In this document: in pieces, positions 45,140 to 57,523 of the stretch | Position numbering within the stretch: position 1 is the stretch's first letter | How the letters are laid out: every line of letters starts with the position of its first letter | NCBI RefSeq assembly: GCF_011397635.1 | Contig: NC_064757.1 | Location: 33,207,839-33,271,838 of the forward strand | Origin: Epinephelus fuscoguttatus | Lineage: Eukaryota > Chordata > Actinopteri > Perciformes > Serranidae | Length of the DNA stretch: 64,000 nucleotides | Reading direction: 5' to 3' | Notes under the pieces: generated by a model | The model's database searches: none | What the model saw: the letters and a program-made list of their open reading frames with translations, nothing else | What the model was told of the DNA's origin: nothing | Made by a program: the position numbers and the translations under genes

Positions 45140-47450
45140 AGCGCTCAGTTTATCAGAATGGGGCAGTTTGCCCTATTTGACATTTAGCCTCATAAGAGCA
45201 GTTTTAACATTATAAACCTGTGTCCGTGCGGGTTTTGGAATGATTTTTGACAATTGCATTCTGGTTTGTTTTAGGTAGCTTAGCCTGCCGAAATTTGGGT
45301 CGCTCTGGTCACAGGAAGAGCCCGGTGGAATGAGCAGCAGCAGCTGTGGCTACACAAACCACAAGGTTCTACTCTTGTCCAGGCAGGCAGCAACCCAAAG
45401 TCCAGAAACCATTGAATCTGAATGGAACTGTCGGGCCAATGGGAGCCCGTTAAAAGCCAAAGCCAGGACGCCTCGACTTGAAGCCAAATAGGGCCTTTTT
45501 ATGTGTTTTTTTTTTTCTCCCCCTCCTAAAGCTCTCCTTGTAAGAGGAGCTTTTTAAAGCTTTCATTTTAACAAGAGAAGCCATTACGCATGCACCTCAT
45601 GTCTTTGTTTACCTACACTGCCAGTCAAGTTTTTTTATACTCATTACATTACAAACAATGTCAGTGTGAAATCTCTTAGACTATGTGAGTAATTGAGAAG
45701 TGTTTGGTACAGGAATAATAGTTAATTGCTTCATTTGCCATAAAAAGGCATATTTTACAGACGACATACTTTATATTTGTCTTATACTTGATGCTAACAC
45801 TTTCTGACACTGTATTGGCTACACTGTCCTGACAGTCTGGTGTTTGTAAGCATTGCTACAGCTCTAAGACAAGTGATAGGTTGTTGTCTTAGACCTAAAG
45901 TGACTTGAGATCATCAAGCCAAGAAGTCATTTATCAGTTCAGTTACTCCTTATTTTATGATTACAAGGTTTTTAGGATGAATTTCCAGTTATATTTCTTG
46001 AGATTTAACCCCCCAAAATAGGAAAAAGGTTGCTCAAAAGCTTTTGAATGGCAGTGTATGTAATGGCCAGGATCTTATTTTTTTATGGAATTTGTTTTAA
46101 ATCCTGTTTGATTTGTCCTCTGCACTGACGTCCATTAGTCCATCTCTCCTTCAGCCTTGAGAGCAGCTCTACCTACAGTATGTCTACGTGTTTGTGTCTC
46201 TGTGTTAGAGAAACTACCCTGTAGATATTTTTTCAGGATCATAGTTTTATTTTTTGAGACTGCTGATCCACTCCTGTTTCATAGATATATGTTGCCCCCC
46301 AACTGCCTTTGTTAAGTGTGAACTGAAGGACAGTGAAACTGCTAACCCTGACCTGTATGTGTCTCCACACATGCTAGGAAGTGTTGTAACTATAGTGCAA
46401 GAAGAACATATACTGTAGTTCAGGAAGTTTGACAAAACGTTTCATGCTTACACTCAGTGGTGAAGTTAAAAAAACAACAACAAAATATCTGGTCCAGCTG
46501 ATGGTGTACACTGCTGCAAACACTGTGTTCACTTACTCTTAAACTAGAGATAATCTCAGTTAGTTCAGTGAAGAAATAAATGTATTTATTTGCCACCAAG
46601 GCTTAATTTTGTTGTATTGGTGCCACAGATTGGTAGCTGCACTGTGTGAGGGTACACGCCCTTTAATTATGTTGCTGCTAGTTAATGTCTCAAAGACCTG
46701 CTTATCATTCAACTTTGAAGATGGATTTGCTTTATTGTTGTCCTAATATGGCTGAATTTTATTAAAAGAAATGTGTTGTTGATGGTATTGTAATCCAATT
46801 TCTTGTTTTAAAGTAGCTTTGTTTTAATGCCAGCTTTACTGCATTTCTTTTGTTGGACTCAAATGGGAGGTTTAGTTTGTAATTAAGGAAACCCCGTTCA
46901 TGCCAGTAAAGGTTGGCTTGCAATCCATTTTGTGTCTCAAAGAATTCATTAAACTGAACTCAAATCTAAGTGTGGAATATTTCTTTGAAAATATTTTGTT
47001 TTCAAAACAGTGTTTCCTGGGTGTTTGACTTGAACATTTTTTTCCTCTGTATTTGCTTAACACATCTGAGCTAATACAGTAGCCAGTAAACACAACAACT
47101 GCACTATTTATTAAGTATTTTATTAGAAACTAAACTCGGATTGTGTAATTAAAAGTGAGTAATAAGTAGATCATAAAGATAGGGATGGAAAATTAGTCCA
47201 CCATGGTCACTGGATGTCATGTTTTTAGTAAAATCAATACAAGAAAAAAACGTAACACAAAAAGTAGCACAGTGGATTGAAAGCGCTGGGAAAAGGTGTT
47301 GAGTGGACCTTCAGTTGTGATAAATTTTTAAAAATAATTAGTTTTATATTAATTTATTATCTATTTAAAAGTACAACACTGTGTTGTAACATTACCTGTA
47401 GGGTACACAGCAGCAGTACATTCCAGAGCCTTTGTGTGTCCTCTTAATTT
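45140..47450. other. Intergenic DNA between tut7 and isca1
   Basis: Apart from the MITE at 45616-46056 nothing is recognised. A potential acceptor ('tgttttag|gtagc', near 45275) followed by non-coding sequence might be an alternative tut7 3' UTR exon. Confidence 0.45.
45616..46056. mobile_element. Tc1/mariner-type MITE with TA target duplication
   Basis: The left end 'cactgccagtcaag' and the right end 'cttttgaatggcagtg' are inverted repeats. TA flanks both sides (45614-45615 and 46057-46058). The element is 441 bp without a transposase frame. Confidence 0.75.
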
Positions 47451-47454
47451 TATC

Positions 47455-47580
47455 TGTGATCCCATTGGCTGCCGCACCCGTCACTCATGATATTAGCCAA
47501 TCATCGACAAGGAAACTGGGGCTACTACCGTTGTTTACGCGCTTGCGCAATTCAATGTTTTGATTTTTAACTGAAGCAAC
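47455..47580 (+). promoter_or_regulatory. isca1 promoter
   Basis: The 125 bp before the ATG hold two CCAAT boxes ('cccattggctgc' on the minus sense, and 'agccaatcatc') and a near-match to the NRF-1 site ('acgcgcttgcgca', about 47537-47549; consensus YGCGCAYGCGCR). No TATA box is seen. NRF-1 commonly drives nuclear genes for mitochondrial proteins, which fits isca1. Confidence 0.55.
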
Positions 47581-48776
47581 ATGTCTGCCTCCTTGGTGCG
47601 AGCGACCGTCCGAGCGGTCAGCAAAAGAAAGATTCTGCCCACAAGAGCCGCACTGACACTGGTAAGTAATAAACTGTGGTTATAAATGAACGTAAAACAT
47701 TTTTTCCGCCCATTCAGGAGTGTTAGCACACAAACTGCGCCCTTCATACCCGGCGTCCGTTAGCCAGTGATCCAAAGTTAGCTAAGCTAGCTAACCGTCT
47801 GTGACTTTAACGTTGTGCGTAGTTATAAATGGTTTCTACTTTTGCGTAGCTTTCCTGTAGCATTAGTTTTAATCGTATTGGTGAGCTTGTAAAGTTATTG
47901 ACCGATGTGCATGCAAGGGCGTCTGTGACAGCTGTCGGTCGCAAGACGATAATTGCCCTGGGCTGAACTGATGCTATCCAATGCTAATTGCTAAGCTAAG
48001 CTGTTTGGTAACAAAATGCCATCGCCTGATCTGTTCGGTAACAGCGACAGTTAACTGCGCATTAACAGTTTAACACAATACCGACAAGAGTTTCAAGCCG
48101 TACACGTTAAGTTAGCCCTCTGTCACAACTTTGAAAGCATCTATTCGTTTCTCCATCATAGAATATAACCTTTAAACCTTCTGACATTATACATCTGTTT
48201 TCACAAACAGTGTTTCTCTCTTTGTGGCTAGTAAACTCACCTTTTATGTTGAAAATCGGTGGATCACCCATTTGATTTGCAAATAATTTATAGAAACAGT
48301 TTTTGCAGAATCGCAATACAAGGGCAGTGTGCATGAAATAAGCTCCATAGTTAAGTTAGCAGTTTACATACTTTCTGAACCTTTTTGACATCAACAACAC
48401 AAGGTTTTAGAAATAAGGGGGTGGTGTCTCAGTGAGCCAGAGGTCTTGGATATAAACCACATGATGGCTGACAAATGAAAGAAAAATATTTGTTATTGAG
48501 TGGAGAAACATGACGCATTTGTCAACTAACTCAACAACTCTTATTTGTGACATCAATCTCTCCCGTAATCCTAAGCCTCTCTTCACTGGCAAATGTCTAA
48601 TAGAGTAAACATACCAGAGAATAATCAGTAGTTAATGGAAAAGTATGAATGTAACGGTAACTGTCATGAAATACACCCTCAGTGTTGCTTCAGCAGAGGC
48701 ATGGTTTGTTATTATGGGCGGGATAAAAATGTCAATACCAGTTTGATGTACTCTGCTAATGGTGCTGCTGCGAGAT

Positions 48777-48819
<43 letters not shown>

Positions 48820-51800
48820 TGGTCTGAACTGATAAAGGTAGCAAGCTGAAGTAAATGTTCAGCAGTGTGAGGTCACTCAACACTAAGGCAACTATGATGT
48901 GTCATTAAATGGTTCTGTTGTAGTTACTGTCTTAATCTGTAATAGGTAAAGGATGATGAGACAGAATGTTGCCAAATGATGCATTAAATTTGATGTAACC
49001 TATTAATAAGCTGCAGGAGTTGTGTGTTTAGCCATTAGCCTTTATTAACTAAGATCGAAATGATTAAGAAATTAAAACCCAGTGCAAAATACATGCGTTG
49101 CTATGAACTGTACACTCGACAACAGAGTGTTGCGGTAGTGAGCCCTAAAACCTGGAAATGACTCAGCATTTTTTACTTCCTGTTCCCTTGTCTCGAAATC
49201 TGTGGGTTTTCTGTATTGGTTTTGGGTTAGATGCCTGAAGGAAGGTCTGTGGTTAACATAACCATAAGACATTTTCAAATTTTGTTCTTCAACATAAATT
49301 ACATCAGTAAATACACCACTTGTAAAATGTAAAAGTTTTATTTGTCTTAAAAAAGGCAGCTGCTAACAGATGGCTAAATGAGATTACAGAGGTTGTCTGG
49401 GATGTTAAATGCCATCATGCCAAACACGAACACTTTTGTTTGCCACAGAGCTTATTTTCTGCAATAATCCAAAATCCAATGGAAATATATCATAGACTTT
49501 TTGTCAAGGAAACCAGGATGATGCTAACTTCCAGAATGGCTTACAAAGAAAACATCGTCCCTGCAACACTCTGTGACCTAAAGGCCAAGTTTAGGAGTTA
49601 TCATTTCGCTTAGTTGACATTATAGTGATGAGACAACTCCAGGCTGTGACACAATTAGGGTGCACTGTACATTTGGCATCAGCAATTTAACACATAGAGA
49701 TGAGCACACCGGCTTTAAGGGATTAGCACCATGTGGCTAATGTGGTGCACCTGAGTCTCCTAAATGCCAGCACATAAGAGCTCCAAACACTGTGCTCCAT
49801 GTTTCCTGCATCTACGCACATTCAATTACAGCACGAGCTACAGGAGTGCAGGCTATTTCATTATACTGTAGGTACTTGGTAATTTCAGAGCAGATGAAGT
49901 GGTCGCCCGTGCAATAGAAACTTCAGTCATAGAAACATAAACTAGCTCCAAAGGCTGTTTCTTTACCCTCATTCATTTGCTCAGTATGTTCGAAACAGTC
50001 AGTTTTGCTAAATACACTGAATCCAATGTATAAAGTAACAGTTTTTATCTTCTGTTGTCTTTTCTTCAGACTCCAGCAGCTGTGAACAAGATCAGGTTTT
50101 TGTTGCAGGACAAGCCGGAATATGTGAGTAAATGACAAAATCAACATTCACTGAAACATCATATCATCAAACAGACAGTGCCTCGCCACATCCTGTGTAA
50201 TGGCAGCAGGGTGCAGTATTGTTTTCAGTCTCAGCAATTGTGTAACACCCATTTCATGCAGTGATTGGCCGGCTGTCCAGAGCTGAGAAAGTGAGCTTGG
50301 TTTGAACTTCTCCCTCTAGCTCCTTTTTCGTCTGTTACAGAACAGTTTGTGGCACTTTTCATGTGTTCAAACAGGTGCAACTCTACATACTCTACACATT
50401 TACTTACTGTGACTGTGTGGTTATATCAATTTTTAAATAATATTACGCCCTCTCAGTGATGGCTGTTTTTTTTTTTTTTTCAGTCCGCCTTTGAGCATGG
50501 CATTAAAAACTGATGAAACAGTCAAGTAGTGGTTGTTGAAGAGGTAAATGACACTGGATGGTAATGTCGGTCTGGCTCTTTATAGATCGGTTTGAAGGTT
50601 GGAGTGAGAACACGCGGTTGCAATGGCATGACTTACACACTGGACTACGCCACGGAAAAAGGCAAATCTGATGAGGAAGTGATGCAGGATGGTAAGCCTT
50701 GTCTTATTTTTGTGTTTTCCTTTTACTAAAAGATTTTGAACATTTGAGTGAAGACAGGCAGAACAAAGATCAAATACATCAAGGTTTGAGAATGATTCAA
50801 AGCATTCATTGCTGATACTGTTTTCTTAAAACCATTCGGGGGTGCTAAAGATGGAAAAGTTCAAGTTCCACACTTAGTGGCTTTAATTAAAAATATATTT
50901 TTGTGGAGTTAAAAGGCCTTTTCACACCAGGGATGACGGGAAATATCATAACAAAAATCCAAAATATTTTATAATGATTTTTTGTGTTTAAACCTTGCAC
51001 ACCACGGCCTGCTGTGCTAGCTTGTGCTATCTGGACAGAGAGAGCAGAAGAGTGGCTCACAGAGACAGTCCTTCAGCGCTGCATCGAGTGACAGCAACAG
51101 CTGATCGTTGACATTCGGCCTCTTTTGTAGCTATTGCTAATCACCAGCACAAGCCAGTTCAGTTGCTACACCTCATCAGATGCCGTCTTCAGATTCCTCA
51201 GCCTTCATGGTCGTTATCTAAAGCCCAGCTCAGACCAAAGATCCACGATGAGACGAGTTGAAACATGCAACTACTTGCAATGCATTGTGCAACGTTCTAA
51301 TAACCTGCCAGTTCACACCAATGCAACTAGATGAGACAGTGTATCATCTCTGTGCAACAACTCTCTGTACCTCCACTTTGTTTTTCAGCTTTTCAGGCTT
51401 AGTTTGTGGCTAAATATATTTTGTAGCTTCGTAAAATATGAATGATGGTAGTGATAGTGAGATACTGGCAACAGTTGCATTTGTTGTAGTGACAAACAGG
51501 CAAAAATGTTCCAAAATGCAAATTATTGGTCTGAACTGGGCTTTATGATTTTGTCTGTTTGTCAAAGAGAACACTATTTTGTGAGACCAAATGGATCAGT
51601 TGATCAATATCCATATTGTATGACAGTATGAACAGAATTAGAAGATAATTCTTTTGCCCACGTGATCAGTCGATCATTTTATTTCCGGGCTTTTTTTTTT
51701 TTTATGAGCATTTGATAGTCTCAAAATTCAAAACAGCTGCAGGAAAAGAAACCCTGCACTGCAAAATATTAAGTTTTCAGATTCAGTGTGGATGGGCTCA

Positions 51801-52110
51801 AAGACATAGATTGGGTTGATTGATGTATGATTTGTCCTCATTTAGTCTGAGTAGACCATAAGAGCTGTTTTGCTGGTGACATATAAACCCAGAACATTCT
51901 GGCTGAGTATTGACATGAAGGTTAAACTTTGAGTGATAGCTCTACTGTTACTGTCTTGCAGGTGTAAGAGTGTTCATAGAGAAGAAGGCTCAGCTGACCC
52001 TTCTGGGAACTGAGATGGACTTTGTGGAGTCGAAGCTGTCCAGTGAATTTGTCTTCAACAACCCTAATATTAAGGGCACATGTGGTTGTGGAGAAAGCTT
52101 CAACATCTGA
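47581..52110 (+). CDS. isca1: ISCA1, mitochondrial iron-sulfur cluster assembly protein
   Basis: Four exons (47581-47661, 50070-50123, 50586-50691, 51962-52110) total 390 nt, 129 residues, exactly the human length. The N-terminal 'MSASLVRATVRAVSKRK' is an Arg/Lys-rich mitochondrial targeting segment. The A-type carrier fold follows with all three cluster-binding cysteines: Cys57 in 'RTRGCNGMTYTLDY', and Cys121 and Cys123 in 'GTCGCGESFNI'. ISCA1 acts with ISCA2 and IBA57 in the matrix to make 4Fe-4S clusters for aconitase, lipoate synthase and respiratory complexes. The last exon is nearly identical to the human protein. It follows tut7 head to tail by 2.5 kb. Confidence 0.98.
48779..48818. 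repeat. (GT)n microsatellite
   Basis: About nineteen GT units in isca1 intron 1. Confidence 0.95.
51219..51545. mobile_element. MITE in isca1 intron 3
   Basis: The left end 'taaagcccagctcagacca' matches the reverse complement of the right end 'tggtctgaactgggcttta' with one difference. About 325 bp, no frame; the superfamily is probably hAT but no convincing target duplication was found. Confidence 0.7.
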
Positions 52111-52974
52111 GCATCATGGAGCCATTGCCTCCCCCACCCCTCCTCTCACTCCAAACCCTGTCCCTCCCATAAAGACTGAGAGACTGGATGTTGACGAGGA
52201 TGTCAGGCATCAGGAAATCTCTGAGATGTGGACGTGCCTGCGTTACTACCACTGCTCCTCCTGCGGACCACTTGCATACACACACGTAAAACCCACGTAT
52301 GCATATTCATACTAACAGGAAGGTTTTAATACAATCGGTGTAGTCACAACTATCTCAACATGTTGATTTTAGGTTCACATACCTCAATTTAGACAACTGC
52401 TTTTTTTACTCTGCTCTGCATCTAAAAATAAGAAGGACCTTAAAGGCAAGATGTTTTTTAATTTTTTGACTAGCTGCCATTTTACACTTTTACGTTCATT
52501 ATATTTAGAGATCCAGTCTAATTTCACCATGACTTGTATGCAGCAGGAAATAGTACAGCATGGCCCAAGGACATGCACAGTGAAGGTGGGAGTTGCCCAT
52601 GTGTATTAGTTATCTGTTTTTTAAATTTAAATCTGTCCACCAAAATCTACAGGCCAACATCACCTGTTTGACTAACACACTGTAAGACAGTGTCCCATCA
52701 CCCAGTGTCATGTACCCCGCAGTATGCAGAAGTGGACGAGTGTGAGTGTCTTGAAACTGCTTTATTAGTTTGTAAAGTGTATATTTATCTCTGTGTGTAA
52801 ATATAAAGAATGTATATCTCCCTTGAACCACACAAACGCACAAAAAAAAAATTCATAACGCACAAAACAAGTATTCCTCACACAAGAATACATGAGGTCT
52901 GTGTTTCTTTTTGCTTTGATCAAAGCCAGGACTTTGTGTTTGTACTGTGCAATATGTCCGTGTACATACGAAAT

Positions 52975-52980
52975 AATAAA
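52975..52980 (+). terminator. Polyadenylation signal of isca1
   Basis: AATAAA about 865 bp after the stop codon, after a region with no other gene. It implies a 3' UTR of roughly 0.9 kb. Confidence 0.55.
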
Positions 52981-52989
52981 TAGATAAAT

Positions 52990-54060
52990 CCAAGGATATG
53001 AAATTGTGCGGCCACTGTTTTGTGTTCAACAGTTTGACTGTGGGTGTGCCAGGGTGATTGGTACATTATGACTGAACTGATAAACTTAGACTAGTTGTCA
53101 TGGAGATGGCTCATTTGTGAGAACCAGATGGATTCTGTGTCACTGAAATTTTGAAGTTGACATCACTTTTATGGTGACTGTATCCAGGCAGAGGAGGAGA
53201 AGGTTCAGTTATTTCTAAAGATTTATTTTAATCATCCCTCGTTTATGGTTTTAATGCAGCAGCACAGAACATATACAGCCATAATTATTATTACCAAAGC
53301 TGATGAACATGCTGATGAGCAAATATCTACCCATTTACAGCAGCAGCTGACTAACTGTCAGCATTAGTTTGGAGTTAAGGGATTAAGCAGCACTACATCT
53401 GATGCATTGTAGTCTAGTTATCACTTTGCATTTAACTATTATTAAGACTCCACTTGCTCCAGAGGAAAATATCTGGGTCCTTAGCAGCTAAAAGCTTCAC
53501 TATATTTGCCAACTTTGTCTGCCTTCTGTTTTGGCATGCAGTATATAGGGGCTAGGCATCGAGAAATGATACTGGTAGCACAGTATACAGTGGATGGATC
53601 ACTTAAAGGGGTCCAGAGGGGCCCCTAGCCTTCACTTGCAAATGTCAACTATTAAATTAACCCCACATGAAGGAGTAGACTCAAAATGACCACAAAGAGA
53701 CACTGAATGGCTACAAAGGATTACAAACCCACAAAAAAAGATGCTGAACGACTAGAAAGAGATGCAAAACCATCACAAAGTCTTTGTATCTTGCTCCTGT
53801 GTGTTTGCATATCTGTGTCCTGAGCTTCCTTTTTAATTTTATTTTGGCAATTTGTGCCATGAAGTACACTATGTTTACAAAGAAAATAAGGCCAAGTGTT
53901 AAAAATATCCACAACCACCCATTTAAATTCTTTGGCTGAGATCAGATCACTACCTACTGACCCCTGAAAACATCAGCACCACCTTCTCCACCTTAAAGAA
54001 CTCAAGGAGGGGCACTTCTAACACCAGAGGGACCTTTAGATCTAGAGCCGTCCTCCCTGT
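52990..54060. other. Intergenic DNA, no certain gene
   Basis: No RNA or repeat signature stands out. A frame at about 53950-54150 ('TTFSTLKNSRRGTS', then 'RAVLPVNISQLSKRDFKRK') may belong to the unrecognised exon pair that follows, but it is in a different frame from it. Confidence 0.4.
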
Positions 54061-54062
54061 AA

Positions 54063-55146
54063 ACATCAGCCAGCTGTCCAAGAGAGACTTTAAGAGAAAG
54101 ATTACTTGCCTCAGGACCTGTTTCTGCCCCCATCATCACTGCTGTGGCCTCATGCCAGGAGGGACAGCTGCAGCCTAGTTCACCATCCCCAAACCCTGCC
54201 CTCCTGGTAGCAAAGTCTAAGATGCAGCTTTCTGACTCAGCCTCCTCTATTAGACAACAGCTTAAAGAGCACATGATGCATCCACACATCCTGGGTGTGC
54301 AGGCTTGGGCCAAACAGCACTGTGAACCTCGAAGGACGCTGCCTGAGCAGTTTCCCCAGACTGGTAAAAAGAAAAAATTACTCATTACATTCACAAATAC
54401 AAATAAATTTTTTATTGATCTTCGTCCACACAACTAAGCTGAAACTAACTACTTTTTTTTGGTAAAGATTTAAATGACTAAATTTTAACAAAAAAGCAAA
54501 ACATAGAAAAAGAATGACGCCCATGTCTTGCCACAGATTTCTGCCCCATTCAACAGTAAATGTCACAGTAAGTGCCCGTTAATGACGCTGTAGCTGCAGG
54601 AGAGCTGTTTCGTAACTGACCCTGTGTTCTGACATGTGGTGAGTCATAAAGGACATAAAGGAGATAATTTTCTGGATAATGAGGGAACTTGTCTGTGATC
54701 TGGAAACTGCTTTGTTAAGGTCTTCACTTTTTATGTTTCCTCTCAACTGAATGATTTTTAAGGTCACAAGAACCAGGTGTAAATGAACGGAATGTGAAAA
54801 GAGGATGTAACCATAGTAATACTGAGACATCATTTTCTTTTCATCACATAATAACAGTTTGAAGATCACTGCGAACAAAGCTTGTTAAGTTGATCATGAC
54901 ACCTTCTGTTCTTACCCTGTATGGAGCATAGAAAAGAAAAAGAAATCACAGTGTTTTTGAACGATCAGTAAATTAACAGTAAGTCATTTAATTATTGAGA
55001 TGCTCGTTCCTGATCCAGGGCCCACCACTGACTGGTTCTTTGAGGACCTAACAGACCTCCAGAGGAAGCTGTATTTAGGTGCCTCAAAGAAATCTGGAGT
55101 CCCAAGGAACTCTCAGACGGCTGGGAAAACTGCTCACCATGATTAA
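54063..55146 (+). CDS. Unrecognised coding-like exon pair (C-terminal end of a gene, or a remnant)
   Basis: A plus-strand frame is open from 54063 to a good donor ('cagactg|gtaaaa', ends 54363). It joins in matching phase to an acceptor at 55018 ('tgatccag|ggccc') and a 128-nt exon ending at a TAA (55146). The frame includes 'SASSIRQQLKEHMMHPHI', 'VQAWAKQHCEP' and 'TTDWFFEDLTDLQRKLYLG', which look like ordinary protein, the last segment being amphipathic. I do not recognise the family. No upstream exon with an ATG could be joined with confidence; an acceptor-like 'cttgcctcag' lies at 54105-54114. It could be the end of a fast-evolving gene between isca1 and kiss1r, or a dead one. Confidence 0.4.
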
Positions 55147-55366
55147 TCAAAACCCAAGTCTGTACCACTTAGTTAAAGCAAAAGACACAAAGAGGATAAA
55201 ATCAAATTGAAACCAGCAAAGAGAGTTTGACAGTTGTTATTTTTACATTGCACTTGTGTATTTAAGACTGATCATTGCTGCAGCACCGACAAAGACAAGG
55301 ACGAACAAGAAGTTAGTTACACATGATAAATATTAGAAACCACAAACTAAGAGCTGTTTGGTGCGG

Positions 55367-55900
55367 TGTCTGCAGTGATGTGGGTGCTGCGCTGGACCGT
55401 TGTGGTGAAGAGGAAGCTGAGCCAGAAGTCAAAGCTTTCGATTTACTGGTCCATCTACGTCCCAACCCTCACCTATGGTCATGAGCTCTGGGTAGTGTCC
55501 GAAAGAATGAGATCACGGACACAAGCTGCCGACATGAGTTTCCTCCATGGGGTGACTGGGCTCAGCCTTAGAGAGCTTGGACATCCGGAGGGAGCTCAGA
55601 GTAGAGCTGCTGCTCCTTTGCATCGAAAGGGGTCAGTTGGGGTGGTTCGGGAATCTGATCAGGATGCCTCCTGGGCGCCTCCCATCAGAAGTGTTTCGGG
55701 CACGTCCCACTGGTAGGAGGCTCCGGAGTAGACCCAGAACACACTGGAGGGATTACATATCTCATCTGACCTGGGAACACTTTGGACAGGAGGAGCTGGA
55801 AAGTGTTTCTGGGGAGAGGGATGTCTGGGGTGCTTTGCTTGGCCTGCTGCCCCCGTAACCCTGTCCTGGATAAGCGGATAAAAATGGATGGATGAATGGA
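55367..55900 (+). mobile_element. Rex3/RTE-like LINE 3' end
   Basis: Plus-strand frames encode the C-terminal region of a LINE polyprotein: 'SIYVPTLTYGHELWVVSERM', 'AADMSFLHGVTGLSLREL' and, in another frame, 'WFGNLIRMPPGRLPSEVF' and 'WRDYISHLTWEHFG'. The switch between frames shows it is broken. It ends in a 'aaaatggatggatgaatgga' tail typical of the Rex3 3' end. The insertion is 5'-truncated. A second copy is at 567-1012. Confidence 0.75.
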
Positions 55901-55959
55901 TATATATAGACGTATTTTTACCTTTTTTGGCAGAACGTTGCTGCAGGAACTGTCGGGTT

Positions 55960-56225
55960 TAATAAACTGTGTGGAGTTTGCATGTTCTCCCCGTGTCAGC
56001 GTGGGTTTTCTCCTGGGGCTCCGTCTTCCCCCCACAGTCCAAAGACATGCAGGTTAATTGGTGACCAAATTGCACATAGGTATAAATGTTAGCATGCATA
56101 ATTGTTCGTCAGCCCTGTGATAGTCTGGCAGCCTGTCCATGGTGAATGCGTCTCTTGCCTAATATCAGCTGTCCTCAGTTCCCCTACAACCCTGAGATGG
56201 ATAAGTGGTTACAGATAATAAATGA
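55960..56225 (+). repeat. tRNA-derived SINE, truncated copy
   Basis: 'ggagtttgcatgttctcc', 'ccacagtccaaagacatgca' and 'ccctgtgatagtctggcagc' match the SINE body at 58365-58727 in the opposite orientation. The tRNA-like head is absent, so it is 5'-truncated, directly behind the LINE fragment. Confidence 0.8.
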
Positions 56226-56280
56226 ATGAATGTTTTTTCTTCACTTGGGGCTGATCACTCCAATGTGTCTGTTTTAAAGC

Positions 56281-56412
56281 AGCCCGGTTTCCTCCTTCCT
56301 GATTCTGCACTTCTTCTTCTTCAAGAAGAGAGAAGAGTTTTACATGTCCGACGGCCGGGACAACCTGCCAAACAACTGCTGCAAAAACAACAATCGTCAC
56401 CACTGTACTTGA
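56281..56412 (+). other. Possible isolated coding exon, unrecognised
   Basis: After an acceptor-like 'ttttaaagcag' a plus-strand frame reads 'SSFLILHFFFFKKREEFYMS' and then 'DNLPNNCCKNNNRHHCT' to a TGA at 56410-56412. The hydrophobic stretch followed by a basic stop-transfer-like KKRE and a Cys/Asn-rich tail suggests the end of a small membrane protein. No partner exon was found, so it may be chance. Confidence 0.25.
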
Positions 56413-56419
56413 ACACTTA

Positions 56420-57165
56420 ATCTCCACCCGTGTCACGCTGTGCACTTGGCTCTGTCTGCCACTTGTTACTTTGCAGCAAAGGCCATGGAGGATAATGACA
56501 GCTTTAAAAACTGCTCTGATGTGCAGGAGATCAAGCTGTACTGTCACCACGACCCCTGGCTGCCTCTGTGGCTCATCTGTTTTCATTTTAGTTTACAGGG
56601 AGGTGTCACTCATTATGATTTCCTAGTGTATTAATTGTTATTACATACTATTGATAAAATGCAATTTGGTGGAATAACTTCAGACTGTGATAAGAGTTTG
56701 GAGAGCATGTGACACCTATTATCTGAGAATCAGATCTTGCTCTGATTGCATCATTGACCTCGTTACATGTGAAAGTCATTTGGAGAATTCTGCTCGACAA
56801 CACAGTTTATTGATGTAAGAAATGATTTCATCAGACAGACTTTAATCAGCAGAGAACGCAAAAGAAAAAGTGACATTTGTGACATCCAAAATTATATTTC
56901 TTTGGTGACATTTCAGGCTCTGCTCTTTCAGACTTGGTTCAGCCGCACTGAGTTCAGATGCAGGATGAGCTGAAGTTAACATCCACTGCCACTTCTGGAT
57001 GTATTTGAACTGTATTTGAATCCAGCTGCAGTCATTTCACAGGACATCCGGTCCTGGGTAATTACAGTCAATGATGGAGATGTAGTTTAAAAGCTCCTGC
57101 TACCTCAGTGTCTCTTTCTCGCTCTCACATAAACGCTCACAAATTAAAGTGACTCCTGTCTCCTC
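56420..57165. other. Region upstream of kiss1r, no gene seen
   Basis: No frame, repeat family or RNA recognised; probably intergenic and distal promoter sequence. Confidence 0.45.
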
Positions 57166-57169
57166 CAAA

Positions 57170-57327
57170 CTCCCCCTCCCCTCCCCAGTTATGGTGGTCT
57201 ATAACAGTGCTTTCATCTCAGACCTGCAGAGAACCGAACAGCAGCCCATCACTGATCGACACAGGACTAAAGCTTGCTTTACAGAGCAGAGAGAGGAACA
57301 CTGCTGAAGGAAACAGATACAGCACAG
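57170..57327 (+). promoter_or_regulatory. Probable kiss1r promoter and 5' untranslated exon
   Basis: A TATA-like 'tctataac' (about 57198-57205) is followed by about 120 bp ending at a strong donor ('agcacag|gtaaga', 57327/57328). The kiss1r ATG lies 196 bp further on, so a spliced 5' UTR exon is likely. Confidence 0.45.
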
Positions 57328-57523
57328 GTAAGAGATGCTTATACAGAAAAAAGCTTATTTAAAATGATTAAATGTTTGAATTCTTTACACTTAGATGTAA
57401 TTTTTTGTGTTACATTTAAATGTTGTTAGAGAGACAGACACTGCAGAAACATTAGCTGACATACTACCATTTTAAATATGTTCCTCACGGACCATAAAAT
57501 ATTTTTGGCTCTGATTTGTGAAG

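Noticed and set aside
52022-52315. 97-codon frame overlapping the isca1 stop
   Set aside because: Out of frame with the conserved isca1 exon and runs into its 3' UTR; Pro/Thr-rich text without homology.
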